From Salinarimonas soli (GTDB lineage Bacteria > Pseudomonadota > Alphaproteobacteria > Rhizobiales > Beijerinckiaceae): a DNA stretch of 64,000 nucleotides. The position numbers were made by a program, and so were the translations under genes. Shown piece by piece: positions 19,401 to 27,214 of the stretch. The DNA lies in NCBI RefSeq assembly GCF_008386575.1, contig NZ_VUOA01000019.1, positions 251,439 through 315,438 on the forward strand. The letters run 5' to 3'. Numbering within the stretch: the stretch's first letter is position 1; the number at the start of each line of letters is the position of its first letter. The notes beneath the pieces were generated by a model. The model searched no databases. It saw only the letters and a list, made by a program, of their open reading frames with translations, and had not been told where the DNA came from.

Positions 19401-19407
19401 AGAATGA
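18994..19407 (+). CDS. DUF559 (VSR-like) endonuclease-domain protein
   Basis: A 137-aa protein with a PD-(D/E)XK-type core related to very-short-patch-repair endonucleases. Residues about 9-107 hold the domain. Candidate catalytic residues are Asp in FIADFCC and the acidic pair in LIVELDGSQH; GYRVLRFWNGEV is the family's C-terminal strand. The start is TTG at 18994, which aligns with the family start. Residues about 110-137 (Pro/Ala-rich) are encoded by the right repeat arm. The stop overlaps the next gene's ATG (ATGA). Biological role of DUF559 proteins is not established. Confidence 0.82.
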   Translation: MFTERSRRLRRDQTDAERRLWYRLADRQLGVHKFVRQMPIARFIADFCCREARLIVELDGSQHADSPRDVERDTALADLGYRVLRFWNGEVFGNMDGVLETILAALAEAPPHPRAAALAPPAGPQAKPSPRMAGRGE

Positions 19408-20246
19408 ACCCGGCCCCCCGCCGCGCCGCCTTCCGGGCCCTGCACGAGAGCGGCTGCTTCGTCATCCCGAACCCGTGGGACGCGGGCACCGCGCGCTACC
19501 TGCGTCACCTCGGGTTCAAGGCGCTCGCCACCACCTCGTCGGGCTTCTCCTTCTCCAGGGCGCTGCCCGACACCGACTGGGCGGTACCCCTCGACATGGC
19601 GCTGGGCCACATCGCCGAGATGGTGGCCGCGACCGAGCTGCCCGTGAGCGCGGACTTCGAGTCGGGCTACGCCCATGACCCGGAGGGCGTCGCCGCCAAC
19701 GTCACGCGCTGCGTGGCGACCGGCGTCGCGGGCCTCTCCATCGAGGACGCGACGGGGGATCCGTCAAAGCCGCTCTACGATCTCGACCACGCGGTGGAGC
19801 GCATCCGTGCCGCGCGGGCGGCGATCGACGCCACCGGCGCCGATGTCATGCTGACGGCACGGGCGGAGTGCTACCTCGTGGGCCATCCCGAGCCGCTGCC
19901 CGAATCCATCCGCCGGCTGCAGGCCTATGCGGAGGCTGGCGCCGACGTGCTCTACACGCCGGGTCCCAGGAAGCGGGACGACATCCGGGCGGTGGTCGAG
20001 GCGGTGGCGCCCAAGCCCGTCAACATTATCATGTCCTCCAACACGGGGCTCACGGTGGACGATCTGGCGGGCCTCGGCGTGCGGCGGATCAGCGTCGGCT
20101 CGGGGCTCGCCCGCGCGGCGTGGACTGGGTTCATCCGCGCCGCCACGGGAATCGCCACGGAGGGCCGCTTCGGCGGGTTCGACGGCACGGTCTCCTTCGG
20201 CGACCTCAACGCCTTCTTCCGTCGCGACCTGGAGGAGCGCTCGTGA
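19404..20246 (+). CDS. Isocitrate lyase/PEP mutase family protein
   Basis: A 280-aa TIM-barrel enzyme of the PEP mutase/isocitrate lyase superfamily. The metal-binding region reads SADFESGY near residue 75, and the isocitrate lyase KKCGH motif is absent, so C-C lyase or oxaloacetate/phosphonate-type chemistry is possible. Its ribosome site (GGGGAGAGGAG) lies in the right arm of element B, so the element has become its 5' untranslated region. Substrate unknown. Confidence 0.82.
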   Translation: MNPAPRRAAFRALHESGCFVIPNPWDAGTARYLRHLGFKALATTSSGFSFSRALPDTDWAVPLDMALGHIAEMVAATELPVSADFESGYAHDPEGVAANVTRCVATGVAGLSIEDATGDPSKPLYDLDHAVERIRAARAAIDATGADVMLTARAECYLVGHPEPLPESIRRLQAYAEAGADVLYTPGPRKRDDIRAVVEAVAPKPVNIIMSSNTGLTVDDLAGLGVRRISVGSGLARAAWTGFIRAATGIATEGRFGGFDGTVSFGDLNAFFRRDLEERS

Positions 20247-20920
20247 GCGGGGATCTCGCCCGCTGGACGCCGCGCCCGCGCCCCGAGCGCCGGCCGATCG
20301 AGGGCCGGTTCGTCCGGCTCGAGCCCCTCGATCCCGCCCGGCACGGCGACGACCTCTTCGACGCCTCCGCCGCGCCCGGCGCCGAGGACCGCTTCCGCTG
20401 GCTGTTCGAGAGCCCCCCCGAGAGCCGCGCCGCGTTCCAGGCCTGGCTGGAGCGGGCCGCCGCGAGCGAGGACCCGCTTGCCTTCGCCGTGGTGGATCGC
20501 GCGACGGGGCAGGCCCTGGGGCGCCTCACCTTCATGCGCATCGATCCCGCCCACGGGGTCATCGAGACCGGGTCGATCATGTTCGGCCCGGCGCTCGCGC
20601 GCACGCCGGGCGCCACGGAGGCGATTTATCTCCAGGCGCGCCACGCCTTCGAGGATCTCGGCTACCGCCGCTTCGAGTGGAAGTGCAACGCCCTGAACGA
20701 GCCCTCGCGCCGGGCCGCCGAGCGCTTCGGCTTCACCTTCGAGGGCGTGTTTCGCCAGCACATGGTGGTGAAGGGCCAGAACCGCGACACCGCGTGGTAC
20801 GCCATGCTGGACGCGGAATGGCCCGCGCGAAAAGCCGCTTTCGAACGCTGGCTCGATCCGGCTAACTTCGACGCCGACGGCCGGCAGCGCGCGAGCCTGT
20901 CGTCCATGCACCAACGATAA
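20243..20920 (+). CDS. GNAT family N-acetyltransferase, RimJ/RimL-like
   Basis: A 225-aa acetyltransferase. The start is GTG at 20243, overlapping the preceding stop (GTGA), with GGAGGAGC upstream. The sequence has the RimJ/RimL-like pattern: VRLEPLDPARHGDDLF near the N-terminus and NEPSRRAAERFGFTFEG near residue 155. It is probably cotranscribed with the PEP-mutase-family gene. Substrate unknown. Confidence 0.85.
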   Translation: MSGDLARWTPRPRPERRPIEGRFVRLEPLDPARHGDDLFDASAAPGAEDRFRWLFESPPESRAAFQAWLERAAASEDPLAFAVVDRATGQALGRLTFMRIDPAHGVIETGSIMFGPALARTPGATEAIYLQARHAFEDLGYRRFEWKCNALNEPSRRAAERFGFTFEGVFRQHMVVKGQNRDTAWYAMLDAEWPARKAAFERWLDPANFDADGRQRASLSSMHQR

Positions 20921-20937
20921 GGAAAGGGAGAGACACC

Positions 20938-21684
20938 ATGGCAGGCCGTCTCCACGGCAAGACCGCCCTCGTCACGGCAGCGGGACAGGGGATCGGGCGG
21001 GCGATCGCCGAAGGCTTCCTGCGCGAGGGCGCGCGGGTGATCGCCACCGACCTCGACGAGGGCAAGCTCGCGGGGCTCGACGGCGCGACCGCGCGCCGCC
21101 TCGACGTGCTCTCCAACGACGCCGTCGACGCGCTCGCCCGGGAGGTGGGACCCGTCCAGGTCATCGCGAACTGCGCCGGCTACGTGGCGCACGGCACCGT
21201 GCTCGACTGCGACGAGCGGACCTGGGACTTCTCCTTCGACCTCAACGTCAAATCGATGCACCGGGTGATCAAGGCCTTCCTGCCCGGCATGCTGGAGAGC
21301 GGCGGCGGCTCCATCGTCAATATCGCGTCCGGCGCCTCATCCCTGAAGGGCGCGCCCAACCGCTACGTCTACGGCACCACGAAGGCGGCCGTGATCGGGC
21401 TCACCAAGGCGGTGGCGATCGACTTCATCGCGAAGGGCATCCGGTGCAACGCCATCTGCCCCGGCACGATCCAGTCGCCCTCCCTCAATGACCGCATCGG
21501 CGCGCTTGCCACGACGATGAGCAAGTCCGAGGAGGAAGCCCGCGCCATGTTCATCTCCCGCCAGCCCATGGGGCGGCTCGGCACCGCCGAGGAGGTGGCG
21601 CATCTCGCCGTCTACCTCGCCTCCGACGAGAGCGCCTTCACGACGGGCACCACCGCCGTCATTGATGGTGGCTGGACGCTGTAG
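20938..21684 (+). CDS. SDR dehydrogenase, DHRS6 / 2-keto-3-deoxy-L-fuconate dehydrogenase-like
   Basis: NAD-dependent short-chain dehydrogenase of 248 aa. The nucleotide loop is AAGQGIGRA near residue 15, NCAGYVAHGTVLDC follows near residue 78, and catalytic Tyr-Lys lie in YVYGTTKAA near residue 142. Residues around HGTVLDC, KAFLPGML and GIRCNAICPGT strongly resemble DHRS6-type enzymes, which include bacterial 2-keto-3-deoxy-L-fuconate dehydrogenase. With the IlvD/Edd dehydratase this fits a non-phosphorylative sugar-acid route. AAGGAAAGGGAGAG precedes the ATG. Confidence 0.88.
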   Translation: MAGRLHGKTALVTAAGQGIGRAIAEGFLREGARVIATDLDEGKLAGLDGATARRLDVLSNDAVDALAREVGPVQVIANCAGYVAHGTVLDCDERTWDFSFDLNVKSMHRVIKAFLPGMLESGGGSIVNIASGASSLKGAPNRYVYGTTKAAVIGLTKAVAIDFIAKGIRCNAICPGTIQSPSLNDRIGALATTMSKSEEEARAMFISRQPMGRLGTAEEVAHLAVYLASDESAFTTGTTAVIDGGWTL

Positions 21685-21688
21685 GGCT

Positions 21689-21969
21689 CTCCCCTCTCCC
21701 GGATGGGAGAGGGGTTGGGGGTGAGGGGTCACGCCAGAAGGTTCGCACCACCCTGCCGCCCCACCCCCGTCATCCCCGGGCTTGACCCGGGGACCCACAC
21801 CCAATCCCCGGGCTTGACCCGGGGACCCACACCCACGCGCCACCTGGATGGCCGGCCTCATCCTGAGCCCGTCGAAGGACAAGCCCGGCCATGACAAGCG
21901 GAGGGGGCCGGCGAACCTCCCGACCCCGCCACCCTCACCCCCGACCCCTCTCCCATCCGGGAGAGGGGA
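21689..21969. repeat. Paired palindromic element C with nested repeats
   Basis: Arms 21689-21727 and 21931-21969 are inverted copies differing at about two positions, with the CTCTCCC-GGAT-GGGAGAG hairpin. The spacer contains other repeat types: two tandem copies of CCCCGGGCTTGACCCGGGG with GACCCACACCCA (about 21775-21835), and a GGCCGG...CCGGCC palindrome around CATCCTGAGCCCGTCGAAGG (21848-21892). No gene is present in it. Confidence 0.85.
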
Positions 21970-21987
21970 GCAACGCGAGACCTACCG

Positions 21988-22968
21988 ATGCACATCCTCA
22001 TCCTCGGCGCCGCCGGCATGGTCGGCGCCAAGCTCCTCCAGCGCCTCGCCCGTGACGGGCAGCTCGGCGGCAAGACCATCACCAAGGCGACCCTCCACGA
22101 CGTGGTCGAGCCGACCGCGCCGGAGGGCTGCCCGTTCCCGGTCGAGGCGCATGCCTCCGACTTCGCCCGACCCGGCGAGGCCGAGCGGCTGATCGCCGGG
22201 CGTCCCGACGTCATCTTCCATCTGGCGGCGATCGTGTCGGGCGAGGCGGAGGCCGACTTCGAGAAGGGGGACCGGATCAACCTCGACGGCACCCGCATGC
22301 TGTTCGACGCCATCCGGCGCATCGAGGGCTACACGCCCCGCGTGGTGTTCACCTCGTCCATCGCCGTGTTCGGCGCGCCGTTCCCCGAGGCGATCGGCGA
22401 CGAGTTCTTCACCACGCCGCTGACCTCCTACGGCACCCAGAAGGCAATCGGCGAATTGCTCCTCGCCGACTACACCCGCCGGGGCTTCATGGACGGGGTC
22501 GGCATCCGCCTGCCCACCATCTGCGTGCGGCCGGGCCGGCCCAACAAGGCGGCGTCGGGCTTCTTCTCCAACATCATCCGCGAGCCGCTGAACGGCCAGG
22601 AGGCGGTGCTCCCCGTCTCCGAGGACGTGATGCACTGGCACGCCTCGCCCCGCTCGGCGGTGGGCTTCCTCATCCACGCCGCCACGATCGACGGCGAGCG
22701 GATCGGGCCGCGCCGCAACCTCACCATGCCCGGCGTCGCGGTGACCGTGGCCGAGCAGATCGAGGCCCTGCGGCGTGTGGCGGGAGAGGGAGTCGTGGCG
22801 CGCATCCGCCGCGAGCCCGACCCCACGATCCAGCGCATCGTCGCCGGCTGGCCCCGCCGCTTCGACGCCAAGCGCGCCGAGGGCTTGGGCTTCAAGGCGG
22901 AGGCAGGCTTCGAGGAGATCATCCGCATCCACATCGACGACGAGCTCGGCGGCCGGTTCGTGGCCTGA
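21988..22968 (+). CDS. denD: NAD-dependent epimerase/dehydratase, D-erythronate dehydrogenase-like
   Basis: A 326-aa extended SDR. The Rossmann motif GAAGMVGAK is at residues 7-15, and catalytic Tyr-Lys lie in SYGTQKAIGE near residue 150. The length and C-terminal region (LGFKAEAGFEEIIRIHIDDELGG, seen in parts) match DenD, which oxidises D-erythronate to 2-keto-D-erythronate. Neighbouring sugar-acid genes support this role. The palindromic element C ends 18 bp upstream. Confidence 0.8.
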   Translation: MHILILGAAGMVGAKLLQRLARDGQLGGKTITKATLHDVVEPTAPEGCPFPVEAHASDFARPGEAERLIAGRPDVIFHLAAIVSGEAEADFEKGDRINLDGTRMLFDAIRRIEGYTPRVVFTSSIAVFGAPFPEAIGDEFFTTPLTSYGTQKAIGELLLADYTRRGFMDGVGIRLPTICVRPGRPNKAASGFFSNIIREPLNGQEAVLPVSEDVMHWHASPRSAVGFLIHAATIDGERIGPRRNLTMPGVAVTVAEQIEALRRVAGEGVVARIRREPDPTIQRIVAGWPRRFDAKRAEGLGFKAEAGFEEIIRIHIDDELGGRFVA

Positions 22969-23499
22969 GCGCCGGCCGGGGCGGCGTCCGGCCCGGATCG
23001 ACGGTCTCTCCCTTGTGCCGAGCGGAGCGGACCTCGAAGCACGCAGGACGCTGCCAGAGCCCACCGGAGGTCCGTCGAGCGCCCTTCGAGGCACGCCTGC
23101 GGTGGGCACCTCAGAGCCTGACCGGAAAGGGTTGGGCAGGCTGGTGGAGCTGTGAGTCCCTTGTCTGGCGAGGCGCGACGAGGCTCACATGCCCTGGACC
23201 CAGACCACCCGCGAGCCCCATCGGCGCGACCACCTTCCGCAGGCAGCCGATGAAGAGGCCGCCTGGGCCGACCTCGCCGCCATCCGCACGATAGCGCCGA
23301 CGGGCTCGTCGCGGATGCGCCCGTCATGGGGACCCGTGACGGCGCGCGGCTCGGTGCGGCCCTCCTCGGCGACATCGGTCTTGATCATCTCGGCTCGGCG
23401 GCGCGACAGGCCGTACTGGAGAGTGATCGCGGCGGTCGTCGCCGGAGGGGGCAACGACACCGTTAGGTCATCCCGAGACGCTCATCGAACGTGGACATC
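22969..23499. other. Gene-poor stretch with repeat relics
   Basis: No convincing gene. The region 23030-23130 holds a degenerate inverted repeat: ACCTCGAAGCACGCAGG is partly complementary to CCTTCGAGGCACGCCTGCGG. At 23189 a plus-strand frame begins MPWTQTTREPHRRDHLP, resembling the N-terminus of IS5-family transposases, but similarity fades within about 35 codons. It is at most a transposase fragment. Confidence 0.4.
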
Positions 23500-23736
23500 C
23501 TATGAGAGCAGCGGCCCCATCGGATCGCCGGCCTCGCCCTGGCCCACGATCACGAGCGTGACTGCCCCGTCCTTGCCGATGGCAAAGTGAGTATCGACCG
23601 CGTGGGGGCCGCGCAGGAGGTGGAGGAACGCCAGCACCTTGGACCGGGCCACCGGGTCCAGGTCGCGCCCGAAGGCCTGCAGCATGCGGGCGAGCTCCTC
23701 GTCCGAGTCGAACGCCGCTTCAACCGTGGAGGCCAT
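23500..23736 (-). CDS. Small hypothetical protein downstream of luxI
   Basis: A 78-aa soluble protein beginning MASTVEAAFDSDEELARML. GGAGGTGGCGC precedes the ATG at 23736, and the start overlaps the end of the autoinducer synthase gene by 17 bp, so they are probably cotranslated. No domain is recognised. Confidence 0.65.
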   Translation of the reverse strand: MASTVEAAFDSDEELARMLQAFGRDLDPVARSKVLAFLHLLRGPHAVDTHFAIGKDGAVTLVIVGQGEAGDPMGPLLS

Positions 23737-24382
23737 GCGCCACCTCCGGGCACCGGCCGGCCCGAACGCCACGCCGCACCAGGCATGGACGGCTGATGCC
23801 GTAGACCGCGCGCGTGGCGGCGAGCGTCTCCTCCGTCGGGTCCCAGGCGAACCCCGCCAGCGTGTAGCCGTCGTGCTCCACCGGAAGGCCGAGCGGGCGC
23901 GGGCGCCAGCCTAGTCCCATCACCCGCGGCATCCACCACGCCTCGCCCACGGCCCGCATGGTGCGCACGCCCTCCTCGAGGCAGTATTCCAGCATGGCGC
24001 ACAAGACCGCGCCGCCGGCCTGCGCCAGCCGGCCCTCCTCTCGCCGTGAGGCCACCACGAAGAAGCGCGTCCACTCCAGGACGTCGGGCCCGTCCGGCAT
24101 GCCCCGCAACGCCGCGGTCTCGGGGAACACGGCGCTCATCAGGGTGGGGCGCGACGAGGGCAGGAGCCGGGTGCCGCTCACCACGGTGCCGTCGGGCTCA
24201 AGGCCTAGAAGGTAGATCGCCTGCTTGTAGTCGAACTGGTCGACCTCGCGGCCATCCCGGTCGACGAGCGCCCGCCAGCGCTGCTCGCCGATATAGATGT
24301 CGCGCCGGATACGGTGGTGCTGGTCGATCGCGTCCTCGTAGAGGTGGCGGTTCTCGGCGCAGACCAGATGCACGTCGACCAT
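23720..24382 (-). CDS. LuxI-family acyl-homoserine-lactone synthase
   Basis: A 220-aa autoinducer synthase that makes N-acyl-homoserine lactone from SAM and an acyl donor. Conserved family positions are visible: HRIRRDIY near residue 23, Trp in QRW, EVDQFD near residue 46, GTRLLPS near residue 70 and EWTRFFV near residue 102. The Phe of the usual RxxVF block is replaced by Ile-Tyr. ATG 24382 has AAGGAGG upstream. The luxR gene lies directly upstream on the same strand with a 75-bp gap containing a dyad. Acyl-chain length cannot be predicted. Confidence 0.9.
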   Translation of the reverse strand: MVDVHLVCAENRHLYEDAIDQHHRIRRDIYIGEQRWRALVDRDGREVDQFDYKQAIYLLGLEPDGTVVSGTRLLPSSRPTLMSAVFPETAALRGMPDGPDVLEWTRFFVVASRREEGRLAQAGGAVLCAMLEYCLEEGVRTMRAVGEAWWMPRVMGLGWRPRPLGLPVEHDGYTLAGFAWDPTEETLAATRAVYGISRPCLVRRGVRAGRCPEVAHGLHG

Positions 24383-24438
24383 CGGGGGCCTCCTTGCTCG
24401 ACAGGAGAGCATGAGACCAGGAGGGCCCCGGGCGCGGT

Positions 24439-24455
24439 ATCCCCGAAAAGGGGGA
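24439..24455. promoter_or_regulatory. Candidate lux box upstream of luxI
   Basis: TCCCC-GAAAA-GGGGG, in the 75 bp between luxR and luxI, is an inverted repeat centred about 65 bp upstream of the luxI start. Its position fits an autoinducer-dependent LuxR site; no experimental consensus for this regulator is known to me. Confidence 0.4.
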
Positions 24456-24457
24456 CA

Positions 24458-25198
24458 TCAGAGCCGGATCTCGTGCTGGCGCAAGGCTTCCACGACGGTG
24501 TGGGTGGCGTTCGAGGTGCCGAGCTTCTCGCGGGCGCGCCGCAGATGCGTCGTGGCGGTCGCGTCCGAGATGCCGAGCGTCGCGCCGACCTGCCCCAGCG
24601 TTTGCCCCGCCGCGAGCCAGGTCAGGACGTCGCGCTCGCGCGGGCTCAGCGCGGCCCGCGGGCCGGAGCGCCGGCGGCGCGCCAGGCGCAGGGCCGCGCC
24701 GTGGGCGTAGTAGGCCAGGAGGTGGACCGCGCGCCTGGCATTGGGCGAGAGCTCCAGGCGCTCGCCGGCCGCCGAGAACACGGCCTGGAACCCCGCCACG
24801 TCGTGGATCGGGATGCAGATGCCCTCGGCCAGGCCGTGCTCGGCCGCCTCGCCCATCACGCGGGCGGCGAGGGGCTGCGCGCCCACGTCGATCGGGGCAT
24901 GGGCCCACAGGAAGGGGTCGAGGGTCGCGAAGCAGTGGCGGCCGACCGGGTCGTGGCGGTAGTAGCGGTTGCGGTCGTAGTGGGCGAGCCAGGCCTGCGG
25001 CCAGTGCGACAGGATCATGTGGGGCCCGAGCCGCTCGCGGGGCTGGGGCAGCTGAGTGATGGTGAAGTGGGTCACGCCGAAGCCGCGCAGGAAGCCGAGC
25101 AGGGCGTCGCGCAGCTCGTCCCCGGTCTGGAAGCGGTCGAGGGTGTCCATCAGGTCGAACGCGGTGCGGACCTGGGCGAAATCGGCGTCGATCGTCAT
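24458..25198 (-). CDS. LuxR-family quorum-sensing regulator
   Basis: A 246-aa transcription factor. Residues about 20-165 form the autoinducer-binding domain, including WLAHYDRNRYYRHDPV near residue 70. Residues about 180-246 form a GerE-type helix-turn-helix (LSPRERDVLTWLAAG and SDATATTHLRRAREKLG). GGAGGAGGG lies 9-15 nt before the ATG at 25198. It is the partner of the adjacent LuxI. Confidence 0.9.
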   Translation of the reverse strand: MTIDADFAQVRTAFDLMDTLDRFQTGDELRDALLGFLRGFGVTHFTITQLPQPRERLGPHMILSHWPQAWLAHYDRNRYYRHDPVGRHCFATLDPFLWAHAPIDVGAQPLAARVMGEAAEHGLAEGICIPIHDVAGFQAVFSAAGERLELSPNARRAVHLLAYYAHGAALRLARRRRSGPRAALSPRERDVLTWLAAGQTLGQVGATLGISDATATTHLRRAREKLGTSNATHTVVEALRQHEIRL

Positions 25199-25320
25199 GG
25201 GCGCTGTCCCTCCTCCTTGCCTGTGGTTGTGCCGGTCCGGCCACGGCTGGCGGCGCGCACGACATGGGACCATGGTAACGTCTCGGAACGCAATCAGGCG
25301 CGTCACGAGCCGCCGTCGCG

Positions 25321-25640
25321 GACACGACGGGACCGGCGGGCAACGCCATCGAGCGGCATGCCGGGTGCAGCGGCTCGCGCGGGGGCTGAGCCGGGAGAAG
25401 CTCGGGGCAGCAGCCGGTCCGACCCCCCGGCAGGTGCGGAGGTCCGAGCAGGGTGTCCACAAGATCCGGGCGAGCCGTCTCCAGGGCATCGGAGAGGCGC
25501 GCAGCTCAAGGGCGGGCCGGACGACGAGGCGGAGGAGGCCTCGCCCGATATCCTCGCCGCCGCGATGGCCGATCTGCTTCCTGCAGGCTTTCACCGCGAT
25601 GGCCGACCGGCACCGGAAGCTGAAGCTCGCAGAGGCTCAC
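25321..25640 (+). pseudogene. Degraded XRE-family helix-turn-helix regulator
   Basis: The frame at about 25362-25500 translates to RVQRLARGLSREKLGAAAG followed by TPRQVRRSEQGVHKIRASRL. This is clearly the recognition region of Cro/C1-type regulators common in Rhizobiales (compare SQEKLGEALG...QVQKYEKG.NRIGASRL). No start codon fits upstream, and the part resembling a C-terminus (FLQAFTAMADRHRKLKLAEA) follows unrelated or frameshifted sequence. It looks like a dead gene beside the lux locus. Confidence 0.55.
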
Positions 25641-25872
25641 GACCACCGCCGGACGCAGGGGCCTTTTGCGAAGGCAGGTTGGCCCTTCGGACCTGTCGGC
25701 CGGCGCGCCGCTTTGGCCCCATTGCACCAGAGCGTCGAACAAAATCATCGCACGCAGCGCCGGGTGATGACGGCTGATGCGAGAGTCGCCGAGGCGAGGT
25801 GGACATTCGCGTTGACTGGCCTCTCAACCCGACCGGGAGCCCCTTGGCGCCAAGGAGTCAGCTGAACCCGTC

Positions 25873-26286
25873 CTAATCGTTGGGGTGGGTCCCCGTGAAC
25901 AGGAAACCCGCTTGCGTTCTGCTGAAGATGAATATGACCTCGCCGCAGAAGATGGAGACGTAGTCGTTGCCGTCGTCGCCGCGATCGTAAAAGACCTTGT
26001 TGCGCTGGATGCAGGCACGGACACTCGGCGTGAAGATCCGCGGATAGCCCTTCGTGCGGAAGTGCGCCGCGTCGGTGTCGTCGTCTTCGAACGGCAGTTT
26101 CGTCATTCCGGTGACGGCGGCCGCGTCATTTGACTTCAGGGCAACACGAAACCGCGCGATGAACGCGGAGAAATCCTTCTGTACCGCAGCCGATGCAGCT
26201 GCCTCCCTCGGCGCCTTCGCGAGCGCGCCGCCGGCCTGGGCCAGCGATAGAGCAAGGGCGAGGGCACCTATCGTCATCTTGGACAT
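25873..26286 (-). CDS. Exported hypothetical protein
   Basis: A 137-aa protein with a signal peptide (residues 1-23, ending AGGALA) and a mature domain containing two cysteines (SVRACIQRN and SIFCGEV). These could form a disulfide in the periplasm. GGAGGTGACG precedes the ATG at 26286; a GTG at 26292 overlaps that site and is less likely. No family is recognised. Several Asp/Asn residues precede the C-terminus. Confidence 0.7.
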   Translation of the reverse strand: MSKMTIGALALALSLAQAGGALAKAPREAAASAAVQKDFSAFIARFRVALKSNDAAAVTGMTKLPFEDDDTDAAHFRTKGYPRIFTPSVRACIQRNKVFYDRGDDGNDYVSIFCGEVIFIFSRTQAGFLFTGTHPND

Positions 26287-26292
26287 CGTCAC

Positions 26293-26755
26293 CTCCGGGC
26301 GCCTGGGCTTTGGGACCTTCGAGACCAGCGCTGTGCACCGAGATGACGCCGAACCATTTCAGGCTGACCACGCCGAAGACCTGTCATGTTTCGTCGGATT
26401 GGGGCGTGGACGCCTTTCGCTCCCGCGTGCTCGGCGGCTATGGCTGGTGGCGCCATGCCCGGTTTTGCCGGACGCTCTTCGCCCATTCAGGGGGTCGGCG
26501 CGCCGACCGGCGTCCAGGCTCCGCGCCGATAGGACTGCGCCGCTTGGCAAGACGGCGGCAAGGCTGGTGCACGACGAAGGCTCAGGTTTGCGCCCGTCCA
26601 TCGGCAGAGCTAGATGTGGCGAACAGGCCTACGATCATCGCGATGAACACGGGAACGGCGAGCGCCTTTCGCTCCTCAAGCCACGCGACCCTGATGATGA
26701 GGGGCGAGGCCATCGTCCGTCATGCCCGCATGGGCCAAGACCGCAGGCGGCCCCT
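26293..26755. other. Intergenic region with one possible small ORF
   Basis: No established gene. All long frames on both strands lack recognisable protein content or ribosome sites. A small minus-strand frame at 26582-26713 is listed separately. Composition is less uniform than in the neighbouring core genes, consistent with decay. Confidence 0.4.
26582..26713 (-). CDS. Possible 43-aa single-pass membrane peptide
   Basis: A short frame starting ATG at 26713 encodes MASPLIIRVAWLEERKALAV followed by a hydrophobic PVFIAMIVGLFATSSS and a polar tail. A charged WLEERK amphipathic start before one membrane helix is a plausible small-protein design. No good ribosome site is seen, so this is tentative. 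Confidence 0.3.
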   Translation of the reverse strand: MASPLIIRVAWLEERKALAVPVFIAMIVGLFATSSSADGRAQT

Positions 26756-27214
26756 ATGACCGGCGGCTTGAGGCACAAGGTGCTCGCCGTTCTGCTGGGC
26801 GTCCATGCCTGGTCCGCCGTTCCCGCTCGGGCAGAGGAAGCTCTCGGCCCCTTTGCGCTCACGGATTTCGCGGCACGCCTGGTCGAGGTGTACAACGCGG
26901 GCAACGTATCCGGGCTTCACGCGGTCCTCGCCCCGGCCTTGCAGGCAAGCTACCCGCCCGAGAAGCTGCGGGAAGCCCTGACCCGCTGCAGGGTCCTCAC
27001 CCGCGATATCCTTCGATTGAGTACGCCATCCTGGGGGGCACGCACCTACGGCTTCTTCGCTGCCTACGCGGAGCCAGGCGTCTTCGAGATGATCCTGGAG
27101 ATCGACCCGCAAGCCCGGATCGTGTACCTCCTGATCACGGACGATATCGACGCAAAAGCGCAGCAGTGCCGCCTCTCCGATCGCGCGCAGGACGGGATGA
27201 CGCGCAGCCCGTGA
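26756..27214 (+). CDS. Exported hypothetical protein, DUF3887-like
   Basis: A 152-aa protein with a signal peptide (residues 1-26, ending ARAEE) and a mature domain starting FAARLVEVYNAGNVSGLHAV. The sequence resembles DUF3887 or NTF2-like modules, where a helix is followed by an antiparallel sheet. One cysteine pair (TRCRVL, QQCRL) is present. The start lies after a weak site (CAGGCGG). Function unknown. Confidence 0.6.
   Translation: MTGGLRHKVLAVLLGVHAWSAVPARAEEALGPFALTDFAARLVEVYNAGNVSGLHAVLAPALQASYPPEKLREALTRCRVLTRDILRLSTPSWGARTYGFFAAYAEPGVFEMILEIDPQARIVYLLITDDIDAKAQQCRLSDRAQDGMTRSP

Noticed and set aside
23189-23590. IS5-family transposase gene
   Set aside because: Only the first dozen or so residues resemble the family; no catalytic DDE region, no inverted repeats. 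Kept only as a possible relic.
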